Source of the DNA: Pseudophaeomoniella oleicola
Taxonomy: Eukaryota; Ascomycota; Eurotiomycetes; Phaeomoniellales; Phaeomoniellaceae
Assembly (NCBI GenBank): GCA_003868215.1
Contig: QWDQ01000009.1
Location: forward strand, 124,001 to 188,000
DNA: 64,000 nt
Direction of reading: 5' to 3'
Shown one piece after another: positions 54,875 through 64,000 of this stretch. Under the pieces are notes generated by a model, which made no database searches, was not told the origin of the DNA, and saw only the letters and a list, made by a program, of their open reading frames with translations. A program made the translations under genes and the position numbers. Numbering within the stretch: position 1 is the first letter of the stretch; every line of letters starts with the position of its first letter.

Positions 54875-56309
54875 ATGGACATTAATGCGCAATGACTTAC
54901 GATACTTCTCATATTAACTATCCATACAACGTATACAACTGACTGCTCAGCTCCCGGTCTTGGGGCCGAGTCAATCAAGTGCAGTATCATCTTTGGCTTG
55001 TCCTCTAGCTGATGAGGATAGGCGGTTCGCATGTCTCTCAGTATCTGTATTATCCGATGGATCTTTTCCATATCCGTCCGATATTGACCAGGATACCTAT
55101 ACCTCGTTAATTTGGATGCCGAGATGCTATGCCGGCTCACACAGTATTTCTCGATGCTACGTTGAGTGTCAGTACCAAAACAAATCCCTCAAAGGAAAGA
55201 AGGGTGGTGTGGGGGATCTGAATGATCCTTATCTGTCGATCTTGGACTGGAACAAGAAGTCCTCTCTGTCTAGTCAACACGGGTCGAAGGGCGGGTAGGG
55301 TAAATTGTACCCATAAATTCCCGGAGCAGATTGGCGTCTCGGCGGTTCCTGGATCTCCCTTTCACGTACTATGTACAACCCGTTCTCCACCCGAATCTGC
55401 TTCCGGAAAGGGCTGTTCCCTGTAGACGATCCGCCAGAACTTAGCACTTGTTGATCATCCATCCTTTCCGTCTCCCGTGTCAGACCTTCGATTCGACGGT
55501 TTTGACAAGATGATCCTACGTAGGCGCCGCCATTGTACAACTCACCAGTTCTAGGGGTACCAAGACAATGGGGACAAGACGCCAACGACGCCGCTGATGC
55601 GGTTGCTCTCCACAACAGCAGAAACATCCTACGACATCCTACGACATAGTAAACCTGCTACGAGTTATTATCACCGTCCCCAAGTTTTCTCCCGCGGGCA
55701 TGATTCATCTTCAGTAAAGATCGGCAATAGACCTTTACTCCGCTACGTACCGAGAAATCCCCCAAGTGTCAATCGAAATCAAGGACATCATCTCCAGTGA
55801 TCTACGCTCTCAATACCTTGATCATTTTGGTAGTCTATCATCCCCAGGGCTACTACGCGTAATGTAAACCATTATCTCATCTGTTTACTGCGGCTGCTCG
55901 CAGACTCTCCTTTTCTAAAACGGAATGTTTTGGTTACCCACAAACCCAATCAAAAAGTCTTCTGAAACAAAACGTCATTTTGCTCTCTTCTTGTTTCGCT
56001 TGTTTGAGTGAGCCATTCAAATTCAGTTGTGAGAGCACCACCTTGGTCTTACTACCGTGTGGTGTCCATACTTTTTTTCCTGCCGCGTGGGATTCTGCTG
56101 CACGTCGAACGTCAATCCTTCATTGGATCACCTACTACGCTTTACCTTCAAGGCTCACGCAGGAACAGAAACATTAGAGTCGCACGTTCCGCTCCGCTTT
56201 ACAAGCTCTCAGCCCATCATCCTTTCGTTTCCCCAAACACAACTTTTTGTGACACACTCGTTCTCATTACCCAAAAGGAAAAAAACAACATTCGAGATCT
56301 TCTTCGAAA
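54875..56309. other. 1.4-kb intergenic region
   Basis: No supportable gene. Open frames are short and overlap on both strands. The last 300 bases are pyrimidine- and AT-rich leader of the secreted protein at 56310, with CAAAACGTC-type and CCCAAACACAAC sequences. Confidence 0.5.
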
Positions 56310-56996
56310 ATGCAACTCAACGTCATCAACCTATTAGCCATCACGGCCCTCTTCTTCTCCCAAGCTCTCGCCCTCCCGACCTTACTCCGTCGCCAGTGCG
56401 GCGACGACACTGTCAACGTCGCCTCGAGCTTCTCGCCCGCCATCCAGTGCTCCGAGCTCCTCGACAACGACGACGTCGACCTGTCGCCCGACATCTCGAT
56501 CCTGAGGCGCCGTATCCCGACCACGGTGGCCGGAGAGCGGCTCGTGGCCGTGGTTCTTCCAAAGTCAGCTCGTCCCCTTTTCCAGCGTGATACTGCTAGT
56601 GTCAATTCCACTGCTGCTGACACTGGAAACAAGACCATGAACGCCGCCGCTTCCACTTCCACTTCCACTTCTACTTCTACTCCTTCGCCTTCGCTTCTTC
56701 CATTGTCATCCTCTCCCTCCTCACCACCGCAAAAAGACTCCTCCGCAATCCTCGAAAACGACAAACTCACCCTCGGCGCCAACATCGACATCCTCGACGG
56801 CTTACTTGACATCGATCTCGCGGCTTCTGCTTCAACGGGCGGTGCCGACTCTACTACTACCCCTGACGACGATTCTGAAAGTTGCGGCGGCGATGGCACG
56901 GTAAACGTCGCATCGAGTCTTTCGCCGTCTGTACAGTGTTCGAGGGTATTGAGTAATGATACGCTTACCGTTGATCCGACTGTTGATATTTTGTAA
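56310..56996 (+). CDS. Small secreted protein with repeated cysteine-bracketed module
   Basis: A single exon of 228 residues. A signal peptide (about 1-21, INLLAITALFFSQALA) is followed by LPTLLRR, a probable Kex2 site, so the mature protein would start QCGDD. Module 1 (about 29-65) reads CGDDTVNVASSFSPAIQC, then SELLDNDDVDLSPDISIL and RRR, another possible Kex2 site. A Ser/Thr/Pro-rich linker, including (ST)n, follows. A half module lacks the cysteines: AILENDKLTLGANIDIL, about 148-164. Module 3 (about 192-228) reads CGGDGTVNVASSLSPSVQC, then SRVLSNDTLTVDPTVDIL, ending at the stop. The C-G-x-x-TVNV-x5-P-x3-C arrangement recalls bacterial chaplins by eye. Function is unknown; a surface, hydrophobin-like or effector role is possible. 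Confidence 0.85.
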   Translation: MQLNVINLLAITALFFSQALALPTLLRRQCGDDTVNVASSFSPAIQCSELLDNDDVDLSPDISILRRRIPTTVAGERLVAVVLPKSARPLFQRDTASVNSTAADTGNKTMNAAASTSTSTSTSTPSPSLLPLSSSPSSPPQKDSSAILENDKLTLGANIDILDGLLDIDLAASASTGGADSTTTPDDDSESCGGDGTVNVASSLSPSVQCSRVLSNDTLTVDPTVDIL

Positions 56997-57303
56997 TAGA
57001 AATGTTTTGCGCTGTGGAAGAAAATTTTAGTTAGATTGGCGAAACGGTTGTGGTGGTGGTGGTGGTTGGCTTTTTTTTTTTTTTTTCGGTGTATATTATT
57101 CTTTATACCACTCCCTTTTTGTTTGTATATATATATATAAAGTATGTATGCTTATTGATCGTCGCGAAGAAGAGGGACGGAAAGTAATATCTTACTCTTA
57201 TTTAAATGTGAGGACATTTCTCACTTCTTCCAAACAAGATCCAAGTTCTCTCTTCCCTTAGAACTCTTCAACCCTACGAAAATCATAACTCACGCCCGCC
57301 CAC
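56997..57303. other. Convergent 3' region with microsatellites
   Basis: About 300 bases between convergent genes. It has a (GGT)n run at 57048-57067, T16 at 57071-57086 and (TA)n at 57126-57139. Confidence 0.8.
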
Positions 57304-58710
57304 TCAATCCCTCCTCCTCATCTTCTTCTTTCCATCCCTATCCTTGCCCCCCACAACCCTCCCCCCAACCCACACCTTCCTAATACTCCGATCATCCCCC
57401 AAGAAAACCCACTTCTTGACCAGCGCCAGATCATCCTTTTCCCAACCGCGCGAGTTGATCATGTCGTCCTCGAGGCCCGTGTCGATCAGCAGCGCGTCGA
57501 AGTGTTTGCCGGGGTCGAAGTTGCCGAGGGTAGAGTCGAGAGAGAGGACTTGGGCGGAGCCGAGGGTGGAGAGGTAGAGGAGTTCCGGGAAGGAGAGGAT
57601 GGGGGAGGTGGACGTTGAGGAGGAGGGCGAGGAGATGGCGAGGTGGCGGGATACGTTCGAGGCGGAGCGCATGGCGTCAAGCATGGAGGTTGTGTAGCCG
57701 GCGCTGCAGTCGGTGCCGAGGCCGACTTTGATGCCGAGGTCGAGTAGGTCGCGGACATGGCACCAGCCGTCGCGCAGGCAGGTGTTGGAATTCGGACAGT
57801 GGGCGACGCCGGCACCGGTTTGTTGGAGGAGCTGCTTGTCGGCGTCGGTGAGGTGGATGCAGTGGGCGAGGATGGTGCGGGAGTGTAGCAGGCCGTAGCC
57901 GTTGTACATGGCGGCGCAGGACGCGAAGTCCGGATGGGCTTGGAGTGTGCGCGTGACGTCCTCCTGGGTCTCGCACATGTGGGCTTGGACCCTGAGGGGC
58001 TCCTCAGAGTATGTCGTATTGCAGAGCTGACCAAGGCCGCGCATGCCATCAGGTGGCATATAAGAGCCACCACGGGGTTGGATGCACGGCATCACAAGCG
58101 TTCCAGAGGGGTCGATAGAGCGGATGTAGTCAATGGACTTCTTCTCGTCGGCAATAGAAGTTTCCACGTCGGTTTCCCAGTTCCCCGAGGTAGATCCTTG
58201 CATGATGCAGAGCTTGCCAATGACAGCACGTTGGCCGTACTTCTTGCATTTGTCGGCGAGAATGTTCGTCGCTTGCCAGTGGATGGAAGAATTGTAGGCA
58301 CACGTCGTGGTCCCCAACGCGAGCTCCTTGCGCACCAGCTCATCATACACAACTTCCGCCTTGCGGGGATCCTTGTACGAGGCTTCAATCGGGTCCGTAT
58401 ACTGCTCGACCCATTCCCGTAGATTCCCTTCCATGCCGATGGCGAGATTGGGCCATTGCGGAGCGTGCAGGTGAGTATCTATCAGGCCCGGGAAGAGGAA
58501 CTGGGAAGGCGTCAAGGTCGTGCATCTCGCGGACACGAAATTTGGGTATTTGGCTTGCGCTTCTTGAGCAGATCCTACCGAGCTATCTAGGAAACATATC
58601 GTTCCATTTTCCGAGACTCCGAGGGCTGCGGCTGGGAGGATCTCCAGGTGCTTGAGGGATTTCGAGTGTACGATGCGGCCATATAGGATCTGTTTGCGTC
58701 TTATAGTCAT
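57304..58710 (-). CDS. Guanine deaminase
   Basis: A single exon of 468 residues; the ATG at 58710 begins MTIRRKQILYG. The amidohydrolase barrel shows FPGLIDTHLHAPQW with zinc ligands H80 and H82. VQAHMCET and AHCIHL supply the two further histidines, and LGTDCSAGY the catalytic aspartate. The substrate-loop block WVEQYTDPIEASY is typical of guanine deaminases. The enzyme converts guanine to xanthine and ammonia in purine salvage and breakdown. The final ten residues are lysine/arginine-rich (DRDGKKKMRRRD) and extend past the fold. The C-terminal half (57.48-58.0 kb) uses far more G/C-ending codons than the N-terminal half. Identity is confident. Confidence 0.95.
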   Translation of the reverse strand: MTIRRKQILYGRIVHSKSLKHLEILPAAALGVSENGTICFLDSSVGSAQEAQAKYPNFVSARCTTLTPSQFLFPGLIDTHLHAPQWPNLAIGMEGNLREWVEQYTDPIEASYKDPRKAEVVYDELVRKELALGTTTCAYNSSIHWQATNILADKCKKYGQRAVIGKLCIMQGSTSGNWETDVETSIADEKKSIDYIRSIDPSGTLVMPCIQPRGGSYMPPDGMRGLGQLCNTTYSEEPLRVQAHMCETQEDVTRTLQAHPDFASCAAMYNGYGLLHSRTILAHCIHLTDADKQLLQQTGAGVAHCPNSNTCLRDGWCHVRDLLDLGIKVGLGTDCSAGYTTSMLDAMRSASNVSRHLAISSPSSSTSTSPILSFPELLYLSTLGSAQVLSLDSTLGNFDPGKHFDALLIDTGLEDDMINSRGWEKDDLALVKKWVFLGDDRSIRKVWVGGRVVGGKDRDGKKKMRRRD

Positions 58711-59039
58711 CTCCCTATTTCGTACCAATCAAGAGCTTTTTACGAGACGACTACCGGCAGGTTCCCTTACTGGATGTGCTGCATTGGATGTTGGATCATA
58801 CTTAACTAGCAGCGTCGATAATACGTCAAGCGGCCATCTCCAGAGAACATCACGTGCATCGCCAATCGCTTTGATACGATCCGTATTCCGGACGTGCGAG
58901 CTCCGACATTAAGATCTTGTGGATGCACGTATTGGAAGTCAAGGAACGGATGGTCCTAATGGACGTGAAAGCTCACGGATCGTTGGGTATCATCACTTTT
59001 ACATATCGTCCGCTCATTAACCTTACACCAGATGCGGGC
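58711..59039. other. Intergenic region between eIF2B gamma and guanine deaminase
   Basis: About 330 bases: the promoter of guanine deaminase and the 3' UTR of the eIF2B gene, both on the minus strand. Nothing else was seen. Confidence 0.6.
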
Positions 59040-60897
59040 TCAGAACCCAATGTCGACGTCATCGGCAGTCGTATCTTCACCGATATCATCCGAATCATCA
59101 TCTTCGAAGCCTCCGATGAGGAACGTCTCGTTCTTAGCCTCGACAGCAGCATCTTCGTCTCCTTCTTTTCTCACGCCGACACCCATCCCGTCTTGGACTT
59201 CACAATCACGAAGATCACATCCTGGCCCAATGACTGCTTTCTTACCAACGACAGTATTGGTCAATGTACATCTCTCCCCTATAACCGCGCCATCCATGAT
59301 TATGCACCTTGTTAGGCGTGAACCCTGCCCGATTGTTACCGAAGGCCCAACAACAGATTCCTTAATCACACACTTTTCCGCGACCGAAGCGTTAGCACCG
59401 ATTAGTGTATCAGCGGCGTTAATCGTAGTTCGACTAGCAATCGTAGCAGTAGGATGGATCTTTTGAGGATGTGATAGCGGCGATGGAGAGGATGTGGCAT
59501 CACCAGCAGGAAGCTTTGCAAGCATAAGGGAGACAGACAACAGTAAGGGTACTGTGTCTACCCGCCGTATCATTGGAGCGGATGGTGTAGCGTCGTGAAG
59601 ATATGCGAGCATAGGCGGTACAATTGGTGAATCATCGGTATTGCTGGTCTCCTCGACAGGCGAGTTTACGCCCGTTCCGGCTACGCGAGAAGCAAAAGAT
59701 ATTGCATCGCGTTTCAGTCCCGATTTCGGCACCGACTGTCGCGTGGTTTGAGTTGAACTCAACGATAATAGGTCAATTTCCTCTTCAATTGATGTCTCAT
59801 AGTAGTCCGCATTCCTGGTTGCAGCGGGTCGTTGCTTGTTGAAAACCTCTTTCACATGATAACGTGATCGATAACTAGGTTTCCTCCAGTCCGCTTTGGC
59901 CCAAGTCCCGACTAAGTCTTCACTGACGCTTACAAAGTCGTTGTTGAATTTCGCAAAATCTTTTACCCAGTAAGGAAAGAGGTATATGTGTGCATCACGA
60001 AACGAGGTCAGGCATTTGACGGAGCCGTAGCGCTGAAGGAGAGATGACCGAACAGTCCATGATTTCGTTCGTTCCTTGATATCGTCTTGCAAGGTATCCA
60101 TCGGTGTCTCCCAAACCAGCTTCCGTATGGTCCCATTGACATCGGACACCTTAGTAATAGCGGCGGTCGTGTCACTGTCGAGCTGCGCAGTACAGACGAA
60201 ATCGCATTCCTCCTTCTTCACGCTCTCCTCACGGTTCGCCGTAGGGTAGTAAACACCGAGGCCACCACGACGTCCACCCTTCTCTCCACCAAGGCCGATC
60301 ATTTTCGGACCGAAAACTTCGATATCAGAGCCGTCCGAAACACCGCCAAGACCTCCTAGGGACGTCATCCACGTCTCTAATAGAGTCTCACCAGGGATGT
60401 CACAGACCAGATCACAAGGCAGGAGGATGAAATCAGAAGTAATAGACTCTTGAACTTCAGGTAGGCGGAGCACTTCTGCAGTTCCAGTCTGATGTTCAAG
60501 GTCTGCTGGTGCTACGATATTTGCGGATGGTGATGGTAATGACGTTAGATACGGATTTTGGGAGAGTGCAGCAGCTAGAGCAGACTTTGACTCCGGCGGG
60601 GTGATGAGTGTGATGTCTAAAATGAATCATCAGCAATTGGTCACTGCAGGCATCTAGTACAAGAAGGGAAAACAAACAAATAGAAAAACTAAGATGGAGA
60701 AGAAAATAGTACTCACCTGTAACACCACTCCTGTAGCACCAATCCAGTACATACCATACCATTGGCCTATTCGCTATCGGTATGAGAGCCTTCGGATACT
60801 CTTTCGGCACCGAGGTAAAAGTAGTCATGCGGCCACCAGGTCCACAAAGAATGAGAGCCTGGAAGCCTGTCTGAGGCATATTGACAGCATGAGGCAT
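59040..60897 (-). CDS. GCD1: Translation initiation factor eIF2B subunit gamma (two exons)
   Basis: Exons 60717-60897 and 59040-60616 (minus) give 585 residues, close to yeast Gcd1 (578); the intron is 100 nt. The start MPHAVNMPQTGFQALILCGP fits the family. The nucleotidyltransferase-like domain shows ALILCGPGGRMTTF, then YPKALIPIANRPMVWYVLDW and DFILLPCDLVCDIPG. Position 23-24 lacks the full GxGxRL signature, as in other gamma subunits. The C-terminal left-handed helix has hexapeptide repeats (AVIGERCTLTNTVVGKKAVI). The tail is acidic. eIF2B exchanges GDP for GTP on eIF2 and is the target of the integrated stress response; gamma pairs with the catalytic epsilon subunit. A divergent gene starts 850 bases away. 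Confidence 0.93.
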
Positions 60898-61747
60898 CTC
60901 GGAGGGAAACTCAGCGAGATGTCCTGTAGAGAGGGGAGAGTGATGGTGATGAATATGAGTGTCGGATACCCTGTCTCTTGAGAGCGACGGGCCAACTGAG
61001 TGGAAAGGTGATATCGAAGCAACACCCTCTGCAGCCGCCCAGCGTAGAGCTTTAACACGCCAGTGGACCGGAGCCTTAAATCTGTCAATCCCCTGTAATG
61101 ACTCCACCTCTATCGCCTCACCGAGTTGATTGAGTTCGCTATAGTTGTTGCTACAATACCACTACGATCTTGTCCATGCCTAGGAACGATTCGATTCGAC
61201 TCATCAGGCAATTATTTCTTGAGGCCTTGGTGCACGTGATCAGGATTTTCCTTGGCAACAGGATAAGCTGATAATCGCGTGGTTTGAATCTGAAGTGGTT
61301 GCTGCAGTGGAGACTGGAGAAGTCTCCCCGCTTACTGTACTTCTCCCAGCCACAGGGTAAACACTCGGATGTAAAAGGAGGCTGATTGCTTTCTATCTCT
61401 CAACTTTCATTGCGATAATGATAATGCTGATAACGACTGTTCACGTCTGATCTTGATTGTTGCAAAGGAGATCTTATTTCTACCTGATTCCATTCGACGC
61501 GCCACCTGCCAAATCGCTCTCTTTACTACCACGAGCATCGGCTTGACGTGACTGGGCCGGCCTGGGTTGCCGTCTCGATTTCAAGACTTGCATTGGCGCT
61601 CTTTACGAAAGTAGAGAAACCTCCGCAAGAGCATCTAAAGCGGCACGCGTCGACTAGTCGTGCTTATATATGGTTCTTCGGGTGCCTTGTTTGTTGCGAC
61701 AGCCAATCCCGACGTGATTACTGCGACAGCGACGCAGTCCATGATCA
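60898..61747. promoter_or_regulatory. Divergent promoter region between eIF2B gamma and the Pex22-like gene
   Basis: About 850 bases shared by divergently transcribed genes. No gene was seen in it. A CACGTGATC element lies at about 61233-61241, a plausible bHLH (E-box) site. Confidence 0.5.
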
Positions 61748-63195
61748 ATGTCCTATAGACATACTACAGAGCAGCGTCAACGGACGCGCACATATGGCGC
61801 CTCCGGAAGTAGGACGACTTTTGGCTACTGGGTGCCTCTCGTTGTAACGGTCACAGCGGCAACCATCGGTATTGCCGCCTGGATATGGAGTGAACGAGGC
61901 GACGACGAAGATGAGAGTAGCAGCGAAGAGCACTATTCGGGCGGAGCGCCGCCTCCGGGGTATGCCGCCATGAGTGGTGGACTCCCACCAGGCCCTGTAC
62001 CCGGCAATTTTCAGGGCGGACCCCCTCCACCCGGGCCGATGGGTGCTGGCCCAGCACCGGAATTCACGGGACCTCCCGGCTACGAGGCTACATTCTCTAG
62101 GTCTGTAGAAGAGCATATTGAAGAGGATAGCACGATATTTGGAAAGATGTCTGGAGCGATCAGGCGTGCGCCAAGTCCGCAGCAATCGTACGACTGGGCG
62201 TCAAAGAAAGTAGCAGCAGGAGTGGCTGCGGCGGGAGCTTTGGTCGGTGGAGCTCTCGGTTCCATCAACGAGGGTAGCAAGGAGGACTTCGAGGACCATG
62301 AACGCTGGAGTGAAGAGGCCGAGAACCGAGATAGTGAGCGTCAACCGAAGCCGCCCAAGCGACGAGGCACAGCCCAAGAATTCTTCGAGGGCCAGGCTGA
62401 TCTCACGAAAGAAACCACCAGCAACACGAAGCGCAAGAGTGTTGCCATTGTCGTTTCCGCATTAGAACATGACAGTGACGCCGGCAACGAAGTTGGCCAA
62501 CATGCCGTAAGTCATGGTAACTGATTTTTCTGCAGCCTAGCCACTGACAGCCATAGTCAATCTTGTCACACCTTCCCCACCACATCGATCAATCATCTAC
62601 CCGCGTTTTCGTTCTTATCTACTCCCCGGATCTCAGACAGCATCCGTTGAGTTCGGTGTCACCACCCAAGGCTCCTGGCTCGATGACTTCATCATTTTCC
62701 AACATCGGTCACGAGGATGCTAGAACGCCAGGAGATATCCCACAAGCGGAGCTCTCGGAGCGGCTGGCAAACATCGATCCTAAACCTATCGATGATACAA
62801 CTGCACTGTTCAAGACTTTGTACAACCAGTCCCTAGCCCTCGTAGAAAGTGAGACCATGATCTTGCCGTTCAGCACTCCCAATGGCCATCTGCATATACT
62901 TCGAAGTTTAGCGCCGGAGACTGTCTACCTCCAAGAGTCGTTGTGTGGATCTAGGGGGGATGTCGTTGCACAATTGTCAGGCTGGGTCAAGCAGATTGCC
63001 GTCGTGGTGGGCGATGAAGGAGGTGTAGGTGGATTGATAGACAGCGAAGATGAGATTGCGCTGGGGAAGGAAAAGGCCAACGAGGAGAAATGGTGGCAAA
63101 CAGAAGAGAGGACTGGCCTGGGCAGAGGTGTTGCAGTAGTGGACAGTCTAAGAGTGGGTGAGGATTGGCGAAGGAGAGTTGGTGAGCATGATTGA
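61748..63195 (+). CDS. Membrane-anchored protein resembling fungal Pex22-like peroxin (two exons)
   Basis: Exons 61748-62506 and 62557-63195 give 465 residues; the intron is 50 nt and the join reads GQHA|SILSHLPHHID. One N-terminal membrane helix (about 27-47, YWVPLVVTVTAATIGIAAWIW) is followed by acidic and Pro/Gly-rich disorder (PPPGYAAMSGG..., GGPPPPGPMG). A glycine/alanine helix (AAGVAAAGALVGGALGS) lies near 158-174. From about 236 a Rossmann-like fold starts: KSVAIVVSALEHD, LSHLPHHID, TRVFVLIYSPDL, and later SLALVESETMILPFS and VKQIAVVVGDEGGV. Topology and strand order fit Pex22, the membrane anchor of the Pex4 ubiquitin-conjugating enzyme, as described for larger Pex22-like proteins of filamentous fungi. 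This assignment rests on topology and remembered similarity. Confidence 0.75.
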
Positions 63196-63874
63196 TTCAT
63201 ATCACTATGATCAGCTAAGTATGCGCTCTTCCCAGCAACTGCTTGTTTTCGTAGCCTGACAACCTATTACGAGAAATGAATTTGGCTTATAAACACTATT
63301 GACTATTGCATACGAATGCTCTGTGCAATCCTAACGTAGCTGGCATTTTAGACATGTGTCTTCAGTGGTTGTCTTACATGGATGCCTCTGGTTTCATCTG
63401 CACTTCAGCCTCCATATAAATATGGTCAGATTCCCACTGATAGCTGCGAATATTACTTACCTTAAGAAACGTCGTGACACTGTTCTGAGTTTTATAGTGA
63501 TCCTTCTGTATCCTTCTGATTCAGTTCATCGGAGACAGTGATCACGTGACTGATATTTCCGCAACCAACTTCATAGCATGTTCACCCCACGAAATCAGTG
63601 AATATCACAAGGTATATGCAACAACCGCCCATCGTTTCATCCTAGAAGATCTATCCTCATCAGATTTGGAGATACCGAGCTACTTCAATTTCGTTTCTAA
63701 ATCTCCGAATCGGCACTCGTTCTGCCGGCGCATGGTCTCGAAATTAATCCATGTCGCGCTTCTCGATCTATCGAGCACTGGCTAACCCCGAAGGCTCAGC
63801 GGAGCTCTTCGACACTTTCGACTAACTTGAGTGTCATCGACACACTGTGATACCCAGAGATTTGTTTTGAGGTC
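63196..63874. other. Intergenic region before the last gene
   Basis: About 680 bases with no supportable gene. Short open frames at 63356-63541 and 63546-63785 have no motif. A CACGTGAC element lies at about 63543-63550, a possible bHLH site. Confidence 0.5.
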
Positions 63875-64000
63875 ATGGCGTCAGCTGTGGCCGCGAAACC
63901 AGTCCTCAGCCAGGTCAAATCAAAGCGGCCTCAACCTCCCGCCGGTCATATCTCGAAACCTGTGAATCCAACCTCATCACCCTCTGTTGCTTCAAAAAGG
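63875..64000 (+). CDS. Start of an unidentified gene, cut by the window end
   Basis: From the ATG at 63875 (GGTCATGGCG, good context) the frame stays open for 42 codons to the window end. It reads MASAVAAKPVLSQVKSKRPQ and continues Pro/Ser-rich to SSPSVASKR. The composition (basic, Pro/Ser/Ala-rich, disordered) resembles the N-terminus of fungal nuclear proteins; Spt20-like SAGA subunits start in a similar style. That is only an impression. The reading frame ends where the window ends, so nothing can be said about domains. Confidence 0.5.
   Translation, partial: MASAVAAKPVLSQVKSKRPQPPAGHISKPVNPTSSPSVASKR

Noticed and set aside
57486-58073. 195-residue minus-strand frame rich in Pro/Ser/Thr
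   Set aside because: Frame shadow of the G/C-rich half of guanine deaminase.
1-64000. Transposons, LTR or virus-derived elements, CRISPR arrays
   Set aside because: No transposase, reverse transcriptase or integrase motif, no long direct or inverted repeats, and no regularly spaced repeats were seen by eye; a repeat-library search could still find degraded copies.

Overview
The window is nuclear DNA from a filamentous ascomycete (Pezizomycotina). The evidence is short introns (46-100 nt) with GTAAGT/GTGAGT-type donors, loose spacing on both strands, and family content: a rhodopsin-fold PTH11-like membrane protein, a GPI-anchored GH17 glucanase, a BNI4-type bud-neck/septum protein, a KN-homeobox/C2H2 regulator, PEX7 and a DHA2 efflux pump. 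The class cannot be fixed from sequence alone. No bacterial genes, CRISPR arrays, rRNA, intact transposons or virus-derived genes were seen.

Layout. 1-17.4 kb: 3' end of agmatinase; a five-exon AAA ATPase; a homeobox/C2H2 transcription factor; an unknown serine/proline-rich protein; an AlkB-like dioxygenase with CUE and GRF modules (minus); PEX7; tRNA-Glu(CTC) (minus); BNI4 (minus). 17.4-24 kb: a 6.5-kb stretch with no supportable gene. 24-31.6 kb: an unknown PPxY protein, a multi-pass membrane protein, homocysteine S-methyltransferase and a GPI-anchored endo-1,3-beta-glucanase (minus). 34.4-39.1 kb: a low-complexity orphan and the PTH11-like protein (minus). 43.4-54.9 kb: a membrane-anchored thioesterase-like protein (minus), a fatty-acid elongase (minus), a cytochrome P450 (plus) and a DHA2 efflux pump (plus), separated by long non-coding DNA. 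56.3-64 kb: a small secreted repeat protein, guanine deaminase (minus), eIF2B gamma (minus), a Pex22-like membrane protein and the first 42 codons of a further gene.

Most genes are unrelated housekeeping or developmental functions. Three groupings may have meaning. The 43-55 kb genes could together make, oxidise and export a lipid, although no backbone synthase is present. PEX7 and the Pex22-like protein both belong to peroxisome import. The GH17 glucanase, BNI4 and the secreted repeat protein all concern the cell wall or surface.

The observations most worth a second look are the secreted protein with two cysteine-bracketed modules resembling chaplin domains of streptomycetes, and a 12-bp palindrome (TACTACGTAGTA) with five exact copies and several near copies, all outside called genes.

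Exon borders were worked out by hand from splice consensus, frame continuity and family conservation. Protein identities come from recognised motifs, not database searches.
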